The notes under the pieces are model-generated. The model was not told the origin of the DNA. It worked only from the letters and a program-made list of their open reading frames with translations, and made no database searches. From Drosophila pseudoobscura (lineage: Eukaryota; Arthropoda; Insecta; Diptera; Drosophilidae), in the NCBI RefSeq assembly GCF_009870125.1, contig NC_046683.1, forward strand, positions 25,634,129 through 25,698,128: a stretch of DNA of 64,000 nucleotides, read 5' to 3'. Below, in pieces: positions 53,421 through 63,990 of the stretch. Both the position numbers and the translations under genes were made by a program. How positions within the stretch are numbered: position 1 is the first letter of the stretch; each line of letters starts with the position of its first letter.

Positions 53421-53708
53421 TTGTTTTTGTATATACATATGTCACGAACAAACAAAATAAGTAAATTTGAAGAAAATTTAGAAAATTTTTACACAATGGG
53501 TTTAGTAGATGTAAAATCGGTAGATTCGACAGCGAATGTAATAAACAAAGTCGAAGTCAATAACACCGACCTAAAGCTAATAACAATACTTATTGCTATT
53601 ATTTTCATTATAATCATAGGACATCTATTATATAAATTGTATAAGCTACATAATAGATGCATAAAGAAACGCTATCAAAGCCGGGCAGATGACCTGGACA
53701 AAATTTAA
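53421..53708 (+). CDS. Leader ORF-B of mdg1-like element, 95 aa, single membrane segment
   Basis: Open frame upstream of gag; the first Met is at 53421 and an internal one at 53439. Residues ~52-72 form a strongly hydrophobic segment ('LITILIAIIFIIIIGHLL') followed by a basic stretch ('LYKLHNRCIKKRYQSR'), typical of a single-pass membrane protein with the C-terminus in the cytosol. Small leader ORFs are, as I recall, a feature of the mdg1 lineage, but I cannot verify homology. Expression would require reinitiation or an alternative RNA. Confidence 0.45.
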   Translation: MFLYIHMSRTNKISKFEENLENFYTMGLVDVKSVDSTANVINKVEVNNTDLKLITILIAIIFIIIIGHLLYKLYKLHNRCIKKRYQSRADDLDKI

Positions 53709-53846
53709 AACAAATTTATAATGGTAACGAAAATTGGCCAAAAATAAAAGAAAAAGTCCAAAACGAATCATGAATAAAAATATGTCATTATTTGATTGAA
53801 AACCTATAAATGTTTTTGCACATTTTAATAATTATTTTAAAATGAA

Positions 53847-55112
53847 ATGGAATGGCAAAATATTAATGCCGCATTAGTTAAAATAAAAGAAAATTTTGAT
53901 AAATCATACAAGTGCCTAGCACAAAATAGGAATATTTCAAATGAAACTATAAGTAGACACGCGACACTATTAGTTGCATGTTTTAACCAAGCTCGTTCCC
54001 TGATACACGACAATAAAGAAAAGTTAAATACTCAGCATTGGTCGTATGTATCAAGATTTTTGAATAGATTAAAAACAAATTTAAATAGCATCAAATCAAA
54101 ATATTCACTAGACATAACTATACCTTCGATTTTGAATACTCCAGTATTAGTCGAGGAAGACACAAACACAGATTTAGAGGGCGAATCTGAAATCGCAAGC
54201 GGTTCAGATACACATATAAAAGAAGAAGACCTAGGCGACCTTACGATACCAGCGGTAATCACACTAACCAATCTAGTTGATTCTGAATCAGAGTCTATTA
54301 CTGAAGTGAAAACTCTAAAAATGGCCATGTCACAACTAGAATTTCTTAAGCTAGCCGCTTCACTCATACCTGAGTTTAGTGGAAAGCCTGAGAATCTACA
54401 AAGTTTCATTGATGCTCTTAGCTTAGTGGATTCACTTAAGGGAACACATGAAACTACAGCAGTCAACCTAATAAAAACTAAACTCAAAGGCCATATTCGA
54501 AACTTAATCACCACTGAACAAACAATAGTGTCCATAATAGACAAACTAAAAAGCGGTATAAAAGGCGAATCAGCCAAAGCAATATCAGCTAAATTGTTCA
54601 ATCTGCAGCAAAAGCAAAAGACGGCAAGTCAATATATTCAAGAAGTTGAACAGTTGACAAGGGCTTTGCAATCGGCACATATGATTAACGGTGTATCGCA
54701 AGAATATGCCGAAGAATTGAGCCTACAAGTTGCTGTAAAATCAATCATAGGAAACAGCACAATTGACGAAGTTAGGTCTGTAATGAAATCACGAAATTTC
54801 AATACAATGAGTGAGATTACAACTGTGTTCGTCGATAGTTGCACAGACGCAGTAGGACACCCAAATACAGTCCTATATGCTGCACAACAGAGATATAACA
54901 CTAACCGAGCGTATAACCGCGGAAACTACCGTGGAAACTACCAAAATAATAATTATGGCAACAACAGAGGTAGAGGCCAATATAGAGGAAACTATAGAGG
55001 CCGCGGTAACTCATACAGAGGCCATAACAATAATAATGGCAATAACAACAATGTGATAATTGCCCAGAATGAATCGGGAAACTCACAACAGCCCTTAGGT
55101 ACACAGCAATAG
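53847..55112 (+). CDS. gag of mdg1-like element, 421 aa
   Basis: Intact frame. Residues ~1-90 are helical ('INAALVKIKENFDKSYKCL'), ~100-150 acidic, and ~165-340 the capsid region ('LIPEFSGKPENLQSFIDALSLVDSL', 'LKGHIRNLIT', 'SQYIQEVEQLTRAL'). The C-terminal ~60 residues have no CCHC zinc knuckle but a repeated Arg/Gly/Asn/Tyr-rich tail ('GNYRGNYQNNNYGNNRGRGQYRGN'), an RGG-like RNA-binding region that probably replaces it. It ends at a TAG (55110-55112) shortly after a GGGAAAC heptamer. Confidence 0.88.
   Translation: MEWQNINAALVKIKENFDKSYKCLAQNRNISNETISRHATLLVACFNQARSLIHDNKEKLNTQHWSYVSRFLNRLKTNLNSIKSKYSLDITIPSILNTPVLVEEDTNTDLEGESEIASGSDTHIKEEDLGDLTIPAVITLTNLVDSESESITEVKTLKMAMSQLEFLKLAASLIPEFSGKPENLQSFIDALSLVDSLKGTHETTAVNLIKTKLKGHIRNLITTEQTIVSIIDKLKSGIKGESAKAISAKLFNLQQKQKTASQYIQEVEQLTRALQSAHMINGVSQEYAEELSLQVAVKSIIGNSTIDEVRSVMKSRNFNTMSEITTVFVDSCTDAVGHPNTVLYAAQQRYNTNRAYNRGNYRGNYQNNNYGNNRGRGQYRGNYRGRGNSYRGHNNNNGNNNNVIIAQNESGNSQQPLGTQQ
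55076..55082 (+). promoter_or_regulatory. Candidate -1 frameshift heptamer GGGAAAC in gag/pol overlap
   Basis: G GGA AAC lies in the gag frame in the X XXY YYZ phase. The pol frame is -1, opens at 55073 and overlaps gag by 40 nt. A shift here gives Gag-Pol. No strong downstream stem is obvious by eye. Confidence 0.65.
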
Positions 55113-58100
55113 ACAGTAAAAAGGTTCATTCGATTAATCTTAGTATAAATATATTCGTAACATTCACAAACGTAGCTACAGGCAAGAAATTAATATTTTT
55201 AATAGATACTGGTGCAGACATATCCCTGTTAAAAGACAGTTCAGACACTTTTAATGACATAAACAAAAACAACAAAATAAATATTCAGGGAATTAATCAA
55301 GGATTAATTCAATCTAAAGGAATGACATCCTTAGAAATACAAACAACTAAATATATAATTCCACACAACTTCCATATTGTCGAATCAACTTTTTCTATAC
55401 CGTGTGATGGAATTTTAGGAATAGATTTTATTAAAAAATTTAATTGTCAACTAGATTTCACACCTTCAAAAGATCTGCTCATAATAAGACCTGACAATCT
55501 AAACTACCCTATTTATGTTCCCATAAATTACAGCTCTGGTAACAATACAATAGTGTTACCAGCACGATCCGAAGTTGTCCGTAAAATTGAGTTAACTTCA
55601 AATGAAGATAGCATTTTTATTCCGAACCAGGAAATTCAACCTGGTATATATGCAGCAAACACAGTCGTAACAACTGCAAATGCATTCGTCCGTTTACTTA
55701 ATACAACTAGTACCGACCAAATGATCAATATAAATAAGTTGAATTATGAACCATTAGCAAATTATGATATATCCGAAATAAATAATGAAACTAGAACGAA
55801 CGATGTTATATCAAAGTTATCTAAAAATTTTCCAAAACTATTTAATAAACAATTAAAAGAACTTTGTTGTAACTACGCAGACATATTCGGACTTGATACC
55901 GAATCAATAACAACCAACAATTTTTACAAGCAGAAACTAAGATTAAAAGATAATGAACCTGTATATATAAAAAATTATAGAAATCCTCATAGTCAAAAAG
56001 ACGAAATCCAAGCTCAAGTCGATAAACTAATCAAAGATAGAATAGTTGAACCGTCAGCCTCAGAATACAACAGTCCACTTTTACTAGTACCAAAGAAATC
56101 CATAGACAACAAAAAGAAAAAATGGCGATTAGTAGTTGACTATCGCCAAATTAATAAAAAATTACTATCCGATAAATTTCCACTTCCTAGAATCGATGAT
56201 ATCTTGGATCAACTAGGAAGAGCAAAATATTTCTCTTGCCTTGACTTAATGTCAGGATTCCATCAGATTGAGCTAGACGAAAACTCTAGAGATATAACAT
56301 CCTTTTCAACGAGCAACGGCTCTTATCGCTTCACGCGATTACCATTTGGTTTGAAAATAGCTCCCAATTCATTCCAAAGAATGATGACTATCGCATTCTC
56401 TGGACTTGAACCATCACAAGCATTCCTCTATATGGATGACTTAATAGTAATCGGTTGTTCCGAAAAACACATGCTTAACAATTTAATTAGTGTTTTTGAC
56501 ATGTGTAGGAAACACAACTTGAAACTACATCCTGAAAAATGTTCATTTTTCATGCATGAAGTCACATTTTTGGGTCACAAATGCACAGATAAGGGAATCT
56601 TACCAGATGACAAAAAGTTTGACGTCATATTAAATTATCCAGTCCCACATGACTCTGATAGCGCTAGACGTTTTATAGCATTTTGTAATTACTACAGACG
56701 ATTCATCAAAAATTTCGCCGATTATTCTAGGCATATAACAAGATTAAATAAAAAGAATGTTCCATTTGAATGGACTAATGACTGTCAAAATGCATTTGAA
56801 TATCTTAAAGCTCAATTAATAAAGCCTACTCTGTTACAATATCCAGATTTTACGAAAGAATTTTGTATAATCACCGATGCTAGTAAGCAAGCCTGTGGTG
56901 CAGTGCTAACACAAGCCCACAACGGGACTCAACTCCCAATAGCTTACGCATCGAGAGCATTTACCAAAGGAGAAAGTAACAAAAGTACGACGGAACAAGA
57001 GTTAACAGCTATTTATTGGGCAATCACCAAATTTAGACCCTATGTCTACGGAACTCATTTCATAGTAAAAACAGACCATAGACCACTAACATTTTTGTTT
57101 TCAATGACAAACCCCAGTTCTAAATTAACGCGTATGAGACTTGAATTAGAGGAGTATAATTTTACTGTAGAGTACCTAAGAGGCAAAGATAATTTTGTAG
57201 CCGATGCATTGTCACGGATAACAATATCTGAACTAAAAGACATACAAAATAAAGTCCTGAAAGTCACTACCAGGTATCAAAGTAGACAAAAATTCTGCGC
57301 AGAAAACAACAAAGTAGAGATGCCAAAGCAATCTACCGAAACAGCTTCTCAGCCCAACGTATACGAAGTCATTAATAATGACGAAGTACGTAAAGTAGTT
57401 ACCTTGCATATAAAAGATATGCTATGTTTCTTTAAACATGGTAAGAAAATTATAGCAAGAATTGATATTGGAGATTTATATACTAATAATGGAAATATTG
57501 ACTTAGGACAACTATTTCCAAGGCTAGAAAAAGAAGCCGGTATATTAAAAATCAGCCAATTGAAAATGGCACCGTGGGAAAATATCTTTGAAAAGGTTTC
57601 AATAGATAATTTCAAAATTATGGGCAATAAAATATTGAAGACATTGAGAGTAGCGCTACTCAACCCGGTGACCACATTAACAAATGTTAAAGAGAAAGAA
57701 GCTATATTGTCTACACTACATGATGATCCAGTACAAGGAGGTCACACAGGCATTGCAAAAACCTTGGCCAAGGTCAAAAGACATTATTACTGGAAAGGTA
57801 TGACTCGCGATATAACAGAGCACATCCGGAAATGTCAGAAATGTCAAAAAGCAAAAACAACAACAAATATAAAGACCCCTTTAACAATTACAGAAACCCC
57901 GATGAAGGCTTTTGACAGAGTGATAGTGGATACAATTGGTCCACTACCCAAGTCAGAAAAAGGCAATGAATATGCAGTCACGCTCATATGTGACTTGACT
58001 AAATATCTAGTTGCTATACCTGTCGCAAATAAAAGCGCAGCAACCGTTGCAACGGCAATATTTGAATCATTTATTCTCAAGTACGGTCCAATGAAGACGT

Positions 58101-58732
58101 TCATTTCGGACATGGGAACGGAATATAAAAATTCAATTATAAACGATTTGTGCAAATATTTAAAAATAAAAAATATAACATCAACTGCACACCATCATCA
58201 AACTGTTGGAACAATAGAAAGAAGCCACAGAACATTTAACGAATACATACGATCCTATATATCAGTAAATAAAACTGATTGGGACGTATGGCTTCCATAT
58301 TTTGTTTATTGTTTCAATACAACCCCCTCTATGGCACATAATTATTGTCCATATGAGTTAGTATTTGGTAAGACTAATAATCTACCAAAATATTTTGATA
58401 GCATAAGTAATATAGAACCTATATATAACATAGAAGACTATGCTAAAGAAAGTAGATATAGATTAGAAGTAGCATACAAAAGAGCAAGAAATATGCTCGA
58501 GTTAAATAAACAGAAAAATAAGGAAATTTATGATTTAAAAACTAGGAACATAACGCTATCAATAGGAGATAAAGTTCTACTAAAAAACGAAGTAGGCCAT
58601 AAGCTAGATCTTAAATACACAGGGCCCTATATAGTTGAAAAAATCGAAGATAATGATAATATAGTTATTTCCGGAAATAAGAATAAAAAACAAACAGTTC
58701 ATAAAGATAGGTTAAAATCTTTTAATTCTTAA
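55083..58732 (+). CDS. pro-pol of mdg1-like element
   Basis: Intact frame of about 1,215 codons, with the first in-frame Met only at 55322, well after the protease motif, so translation must come from gag. Protease: 'FLIDTGADISLL' (~55193-55228) and 'GILGIDFIKKF'. RT: 'VVDYRQINKKL', 'CLDLMSGFHQI', 'RLPFGLKIAPNSFQ', catalytic YMDD (~56432). RNase H: 'IITDASKQACGAVLTQ', 'STTEQELTAIYWAI', 'VKTDHRPLTFL'. Integrase: HHCC zinc domain ('GGHTGIAKTLAKVKRHYYW … CQKCQ') and D, D, E in 'VDTIGPLP', 'SDMGTEY' and 'GTIERSH'. Everything required for autonomous copying is readable. Confidence 0.9.
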
Positions 58733-58941
58733 CAGACACAAAATAAAACAAATAAAATACAAAAAAAAAAAGAAAAAAAAATTTAATTATACAAGATGTG
58801 CAAAAAGATATGTATACACAAAAAAAAAAAAAAAAAAACATTAAATACATTACAAATACAAAAAATTTTCAAATCAAAATTTTTTTTTATATATATAAAA
58901 TAAATTTAAGTAAAATAACTACATTTAATTACGTTATTTTT
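58733..58941 (+). other. A/T-rich 3' untranslated region of mdg1-like element
   Basis: A-runs and T-runs without coding capacity, between the pol stop and the polypurine tract. Confidence 0.7.
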
Positions 58942-58955
58942 CAAAAGGAGGGAGA
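58942..58955 (+). other. Polypurine tract of mdg1-like element
   Basis: aaaaggagggaga immediately before the 3' LTR. Confidence 0.85.
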
Positions 58956-59335
58956 TGTAGTATGTGCATATATTGAGTGTACACTGTACCCAATGGTTAA
59001 CAATAAATGTATCAGCAACACATTGTTGCAGTACACAAACAAAACCACTTCAAGTGAGCGTGCAATATGATCGCCGCTTATGCGCTAAGCTAAGTCAGCA
59101 TTCCCACGCTGACCACTTGAAGCATATATATATATACACATATGTACATACGGCTCTTGCCCTCTCGATTATGCTGATAAGACAAATATGTATGAAGCCG
59201 CTCCGCTGTTGGCGTAACCGGCAGCGCAGCTATGCGGTCTGAGTTATAAGAATAAATTCAATAAAGACATTCTTAAAACCGAAGTCAAACGGCACAGACG
59301 TGCCAGTGTTATAATTGTAATATTGACATATTACA
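58956..59335 (+). repeat. 3' LTR of mdg1-like element
   Basis: 380 bp, appears identical to the 5' LTR by inspection. Confidence 0.93.
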
Positions 59336-59339
59336 GTAG

Positions 59340-60661
59340 CCCTCTATACTTGCAAGAAAGCCATCGGACTAAGATGGGGAATGACCCCCTATATAGTTCG
59401 GTGGCTTTACACCACCATCATACGACCGATCATGCTCTATGGAGCGGTAGTATGGTGGCCAGCCTTAGACAAAAAGACATGCCTCAACAAACTCGGCAGA
59501 GTTCAACGCATGGCAGAGCTATGCATAACTGGCGGGCTACGCACTACTCCAGGGGAAGCCCTGGATACTGTGCTGGACCTCCTCCCCATAGATCTCATGG
59601 GAAAGAAAATGGCAACACTTTCCGCACTCAGAATGAGAGAAGCCGGACTGTGGAAAGCGTCCGCGGTCGGGCACTCGGGAATCCTGACGAGACACCCGCA
59701 ATTACCAGAGAGGACAGATTATTGTGTCCCTACTGATCACCTCTCGACGCCTTTCCAGGTATCAATACCACTTAGGGAGGACTGGGAGATGGGCGAACCA
59801 GGCCCCGCAAATGCGGTTCACCTCTACACTGATGGCTCAAAGTTAGACGGCCGCGTGGGAGGCGGAGTCTACTGCAGCGAGCTGAACATCAGTCATTGCT
59901 TCAGGCTCCCGGACCACTGCAGTGTGTTCCAAGCGGAGGTTGTAGCCATCAAGGAGGCCATTTCCATCGTCTCCAAACTATTTCAAGACACGCACTTAGT
60001 GTGCGTTTTCTCGGACAGCCAAGCAGCTATTAAAGCTCTAGGCTCAATATCGTCGAACTCAGCGACTGTAAATGACTGCCGCAGGTCTCTGCACGAGATC
60101 GCAGAGCAGTTAGACCTCTTCCTTATATGGGTCCCAGGCCATAGGGACATCGAGGGGAACGACGCCGCCGACGAGCTAGCAAGGCAGGGTACTACAATTC
60201 CTCTCCTTATGGAGAGGGAGCAGGTAGCGATGCCTCTGGCTACGTGTAGGCTCCTCACGCACGAATTGTTTGAGCAAAATGCCAATAGGAGATGGCAGCA
60301 AACAGCTTCCTGCAAAATCTCAAGATTGATATGGCCATATCGATCGAAGAAGCGCTCAGCCGAGCTGTATAGTCTCAGCAGAGCACAGTGCTCTGCAGTT
60401 ACTCGAGCCATTACGGGACACTGGCAGATTGGCACTCATGCCTCTAGACTGTCAATCCCTCATAACGACTTCTGCAGGAGTTGTCGCGACGAGGAAGAAG
60501 AGGAATCGGTCGCCCACTTCTTCTGCCACTGCCCAGCCCTTGGAAATCGTCGTCTTCGTTTTCTCGGGGCTGCTTTCCTAACAGACATTTCGGACCTGTC
60601 CGAAATCAAACCGGGGACCTTGTCCAGATTCATCCAAGCCTCCGGATGGGACTGCCCTTAA
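59340..60661 (+). CDS. LOA-B ORF2, second part: RNase H and C-terminal Cys/His motif
   Basis: Continuation of ORF2 behind the mdg1-like element; the phase agrees exactly (gtag is counted once). It begins in the RT thumb ('LRWGMTPYIVRWLYTTIIRPIMLYGA'). RNase H has all four acidic residues: 'LYTDGSKLDG', 'QAEVVAIKEA', 'FSDSQAAI' and 'GNDAADELA'. The C-terminal motif CRSCRDEEEEESVAHFFCHC is the Cys/His finger common to R1/LOA-type ORF2 proteins. Stop at 60659-60661, followed by a ~145-bp 3' UTR. Confidence 0.85.
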
Positions 60662-60807
60662 TTTGCAACAGCCTGTTTCTCCACGGTTTCTAGGCACTGG
60701 GAAGGGGCACACGCCCATGCGGCACCACAACGGACCTTCTATAGGTCCAAGTGAGCTTGGGAGGGTTTCATCACTCTCCCAGGCTACCGCCTGAACCTAA
60801 CCTAACC
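60662..60807 (+). other. 3' UTR and terminus of LOA-B
   Basis: Ends in cctaacctaacc right before the duplicated target site. There is no poly(A). LOA-C has the same end (61288). Confidence 0.75.
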
Positions 60808-60822
60808 ATTGCTATCTCTGGC
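60808..60822. other. Target-site duplication of LOA-B, right
   Basis: attgctatctctggc, identical to 48051-48065. Confidence 0.85.
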
Positions 60823-60972
60823 TGCGACCAGTCGAATAAATACTTTGAAGTCGACCACTTGTTTTATTGTTCTGCTATTTCCTGAAAATTTGAAGTCAAA
60901 AAAATCGCAGCTAGAGCCCGCTGGACCGGAGTAAACGTATAATTTAATTTGGAAAAGTTTTCCGAATTTTCA
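60823..60972 (+). repeat. 3' LTR of Bel-Pao B, second part
   Basis: Ends ggaccggagtaaacgtataatttaatttgg … ttttca, matching the 5' LTR tail at 44603-44652 with a few differences. Confidence 0.75.
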
Positions 60973-61287
60973 GTCCGGATGGACAGAATCGCGGACTGGG
61001 ATTAAATTCCTCGAAAACGGAACTTGTGTTATCCACAAATAAATACAAGGTCCCGCCCCTCAACCCCCAATACTAAATGGAAACAGGCTCTCCTTCAGCG
61101 ATAGTGCCAGATACTTAAGGTTGGTAATTGAAAAAAAGCTTAATTGGAACCTGAATTTCAAGGATAGAGTGAAGGCAACGACAGCACTCTACAATTGGGG
61201 CCCCTAAACTGGGGCATGAACCCAAGCATAGTCCAATGGATATATCTAGCAATAGTCAGACCTACGGAGCTACCGTGGCCTGCCCTA
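60973..61287 (+). mobile_element. LOA-A, continuation
   Basis: Reads, with one frameshift, 'SSKTELVLSTNKYKVPPL', 'SARYLRLVIEKKLNWNL', 'KDRVKATTALYN' and 'AIVRPTELPWPAL', the region of ORF2 between RT and RNase H (compare 52010-52193 and 59340-59465). It is cut at 61287 by LOA-C. Confidence 0.7.
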
Positions 61288-61400
61288 GGTTAGGTTAGGT
61301 TCAGGCGGTAGCCTGGGGAGTGATGAAACCCTCCCAAGCTCACTTGGACCTGTAGAAGGTCCGTTGTGATGCCGCATGGGAGTGTGACCCTTCCGAATGC

Positions 61401-62540
61401 CTAAAAGCCGTGGAGAACAGGCTGTTGCAAATTAAGGGCAGTCCCATCCTGAAGCTTGGATGAATCTCGACAGGGTCCCCGGTTTGATTTCGGACAGGTT
61501 CGAAATGTCCGTGAGGAAAGCGGCCCCAAAAATACGAAGACGACGATTTCCAAGGGCCGGGCATTGGAAGAAGAAGTGGGGGACCGATTCCTCCTCTTCC
61601 TCGTCGAGACAACTCCTGCAGGAGTCGTTATGAGGGATGAGGCATGAGTGCCGATCTGCCAGTGTCCCGTAATGGCTCGAGTAACTGCAGAGCACTGTGC
61701 TCTGCTGAGTCTATACAGCTCGGCTGAGCGCTTCTTCGATCGATATGGCCATATCAATCTTGAGATTTTACAGGACACGGTTTGCTGCCATCTCCTATTG
61801 GCATTTTGGTCGAACAATTCGTGCGTGAGGAGCCTGCACGTAGCCAAGGGCATCGCTACCTGCTCCCTCTCCGATAGGAGAGGGATCGTAGTACCATGCC
61901 TGGCTAGCTCGTCGGCGGCGTCGTTCCCCTCGATGTGCCTGTGGCCGGGTACCCATATTAGGAAGAGATCTAACTGCTCTGCGATCTCGTGCAGAGACCT
62001 GCGGCAGTCATTTACAGTCGCTGAGTTCGACGATATTGAGCCTAGAGCTTTAATAGCTGCTTGGCTGTCCGAGAAAACGCACACTAAGTGGGTGTCTAGA
62101 AGTAGTTTGGAGACATTGGAAATGGCCTCCTTGATGGCTACTACCTCCGCTTGGAACACACTGCAGTGATCCGGGAGCCTGAAGCAATGACTGATGTTTA
62201 GCTCGCTGCAGTAGACTCCGCCTCCCACGCGCCCGTCTAGCTTTGAGCCATCAGTGTAGAAGTGAACTGCATTTACGGGTCCTGGTTCGCCCATCTCCCA
62301 GTCCTCCCTAGGTTGGATTGATACCTGAAAAGGCGTCGAGAGGTGATCACTAGGGATACAATAATCTGTCCTCTCTGGTAATTGCGGGAGTCTCGTCAGG
62401 ATTCCCGAGTGCCCAACTGCGGACGCTTTCAACAGTCCGGCTTCTCTCATTCTGAGTGCGGAAAGTGTTGCCACCTTCTTTCTCATGAGATCTATGGGGA
62501 GGAGGTCCAGCACAGTATCCAGGGCTTCCCCTGGAGTAGT
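61401..62540 (-). pseudogene. LOA-C ORF2: RNase H and C-terminal region
   Basis: Minus-strand frame with RNase H motifs ('FYTDGSKLDG', 'QAEVVAIKEA', 'FSDSQAAI', 'GNDAADELA'). It shifts frame near 61650; the Cys/His finger (CRSCLDEEEEESVPHFFFQC) is readable in the next frame (61432-61695). Fused upstream to RT sequence by the internal deletion. Confidence 0.8.
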
Positions 62541-62559
62541 GCGTAGCCCGCCATGGTAT

Positions 62560-63109
62560 AGCATGCTATAGCAACATCTTCGGCATACGCCACCACGCGG
62601 CAGCCACCCCCCTCTATCTCCCGCAGCAGTTCGTTCACTGCCACGTTCCATAGGAGGGGCGAGAGGACTCCGCCCTGCGGGGTGCCTCTACTAACAAATC
62701 TGGTGAACGTTGACGTCCCCAGTGATGCCTCAACCGTCCTGCATTGTAGCATCTGATTGATCAGGCTCACCGTCCGGGAGTCAACCCCCAGGTCCGTCCG
62801 TGCACCCGTAATGGCGGTCGGGAGGGTGTTATTAAAGGCGCCTTCTATGTCGAAGAAGGCTACGAGGGTGCACTCCTTACAGTTGAGGGAAGCTTCTATT
62901 ATCGATGTGATTGTGTGTAGGGCCGTTTCGGTGGATCTTCCTTTCCGATAGGCATGCTGGGAGTCTGAGATTAGACTAGGCGGAATATTTACCGTGAGAT
63001 GCATCCCCAATAGCCGTTCCATCGTCTTTAAAAGGAAGGACGATAGACTAATGGGTCTGAAATCTTTGGAGGCAGTGTGCGAGGGCTTGCCTGCCTTGGG
63101 GATGAACAC
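62560..63109 (-). pseudogene. LOA-C ORF2: RT fragment
   Basis: Contains 'FIPKAGKPSHT', 'AYRKGRSTETAL', 'FFDIEGAFNN' and 'GTPQGGVLSPLLWN'. The catalytic loop reads YAED instead of YADD. The deletion follows six residues later. Confidence 0.8.
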
Positions 63110-63119
63110 GGCTTTGGTA

Positions 63120-63990
63120 TTAAGCCTGGATTCCGGGATGGGAGAAGATTTCCTCGTATATCCTTTTGAGCCAATTAGTGGCTTTAAGTCCAGCGTGAAT
63201 CAGTTGGGCAGGGATGATGCCATCTGGTCCCGCAGACTTGTATGGTTTGAAGCTTTTGATTGCCCAGGAAATGTTCTCCTGGCTAAGCAGGTTCATGATA
63301 TGACTTGAGGCAACGGAAGGAGCCGCGATGCAGTGTGGTCTGTTTTCAACGCAGCCGGGAAAGTGGGTGTTAAGAAGAAGATTTAGCGACTCATTGCTGG
63401 ACGTTGTCCATGATTGGTCGGCATTCTTCAGGTAGCCCAGAGTGGGTGTAGTCTTCGAGAGAACTTTGCGGAAGCGCGAGGCTTCTGAGTTATTCCCAAT
63501 GTCGCTACAGAACTTACGCCATGAGGCGCGTTTGGCTTTCCTCAGTTCTTTATTGTAAATTGACAGACTGGCCTTGTAATCGGCCCAGTTCTGCTCCACG
63601 TTTTCAGCCTTAGCTTTATTGAAGAGTCTCCGGGAGACTTTCCGGAGTTCCCTCAGTTTCGGATTCCACCATTCAGGTTTCTTCCGGCCTCTGCTCTTGC
63701 CAGAGCGGCAGGATTTATCGAGCGCCTCATTGCAGGCGTCGGTAAATAGTTTAACAAGAGGAGTCGTGGCTTCCCTGGAAATCTCCTCCTCAGGTGGAGT
63801 CTCAGGGAGAACACGACAGAGGTGGTCTGAGTACCGAGTCCAGTTTTCCCCCTAAGGTTCCGGAATTGAGCTGGTCTCGGTAGTGAAGAAGAGAATACGG
63901 TTTCCAGGTACCTGTGGTCCGCGAAGGAGTGCTCTTCCAGGACCGTCCACGATACGATGTTCCCTGATGTTCCCAGGACCGTCCACGATA
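63120..63990 (-). pseudogene. LOA-C ORF2: endonuclease/RT linker
   Basis: Minus-strand match to 50530-51350 of LOA-B ('ADYKASLSIYNKELRKAKRASWRKFC', 'SWAIKSFKPYKSAGPDGIIPAQLIH'). At the window end the unit ggaccgtccacgatacgatgttccc occurs twice (63941 and 63976), a short tandem duplication or an assembly feature. Confidence 0.7.

Larger units (their letters stand above)
52194..59335 (+). mobile_element. mdg1/412-like LTR retrotransposon, apparently intact
   Basis: 7,142 bp with 380-bp LTRs that look identical, 4-bp target-site duplication GTAG, a tRNA-Arg-type PBS, two short leader ORFs, gag, a pro-pol frame in -1, a polypurine tract and no env. The PBS and lack of env are typical of the mdg1/412 lineage of gypsy-superfamily elements. 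No frameshift or stop is seen in gag or pol and all catalytic motifs are present. It could be an active or very recently active copy. Confidence 0.9.
48066..60807 (+). mobile_element. LOA-clade non-LTR element B (Bilbo/TRIM-like), interrupted
   Basis: Bounded by a 15-bp duplication. It has a ~485-bp 5' UTR, ORF1, and ORF2 with endonuclease, RT, RNase H and a C-terminal Cys/His motif, and ends in cctgaacctaacctaacc without poly(A). The mdg1-like element at 52194-59335 splits ORF2; without it the element would be about 5.6 kb and ORF2 stays in frame. An RNase H domain in ORF2 is characteristic of the LOA and I clades; overall similarity fits LOA-type elements such as Bilbo (D. subobscura) or TRIM (D. 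miranda). Confidence 0.82.

Noticed and set aside
60795..60807. Telomere repeat (CCTAA)n
   Set aside because: Only two units, located at the end of a non-LTR element and before its target-site duplication. It belongs to the element.
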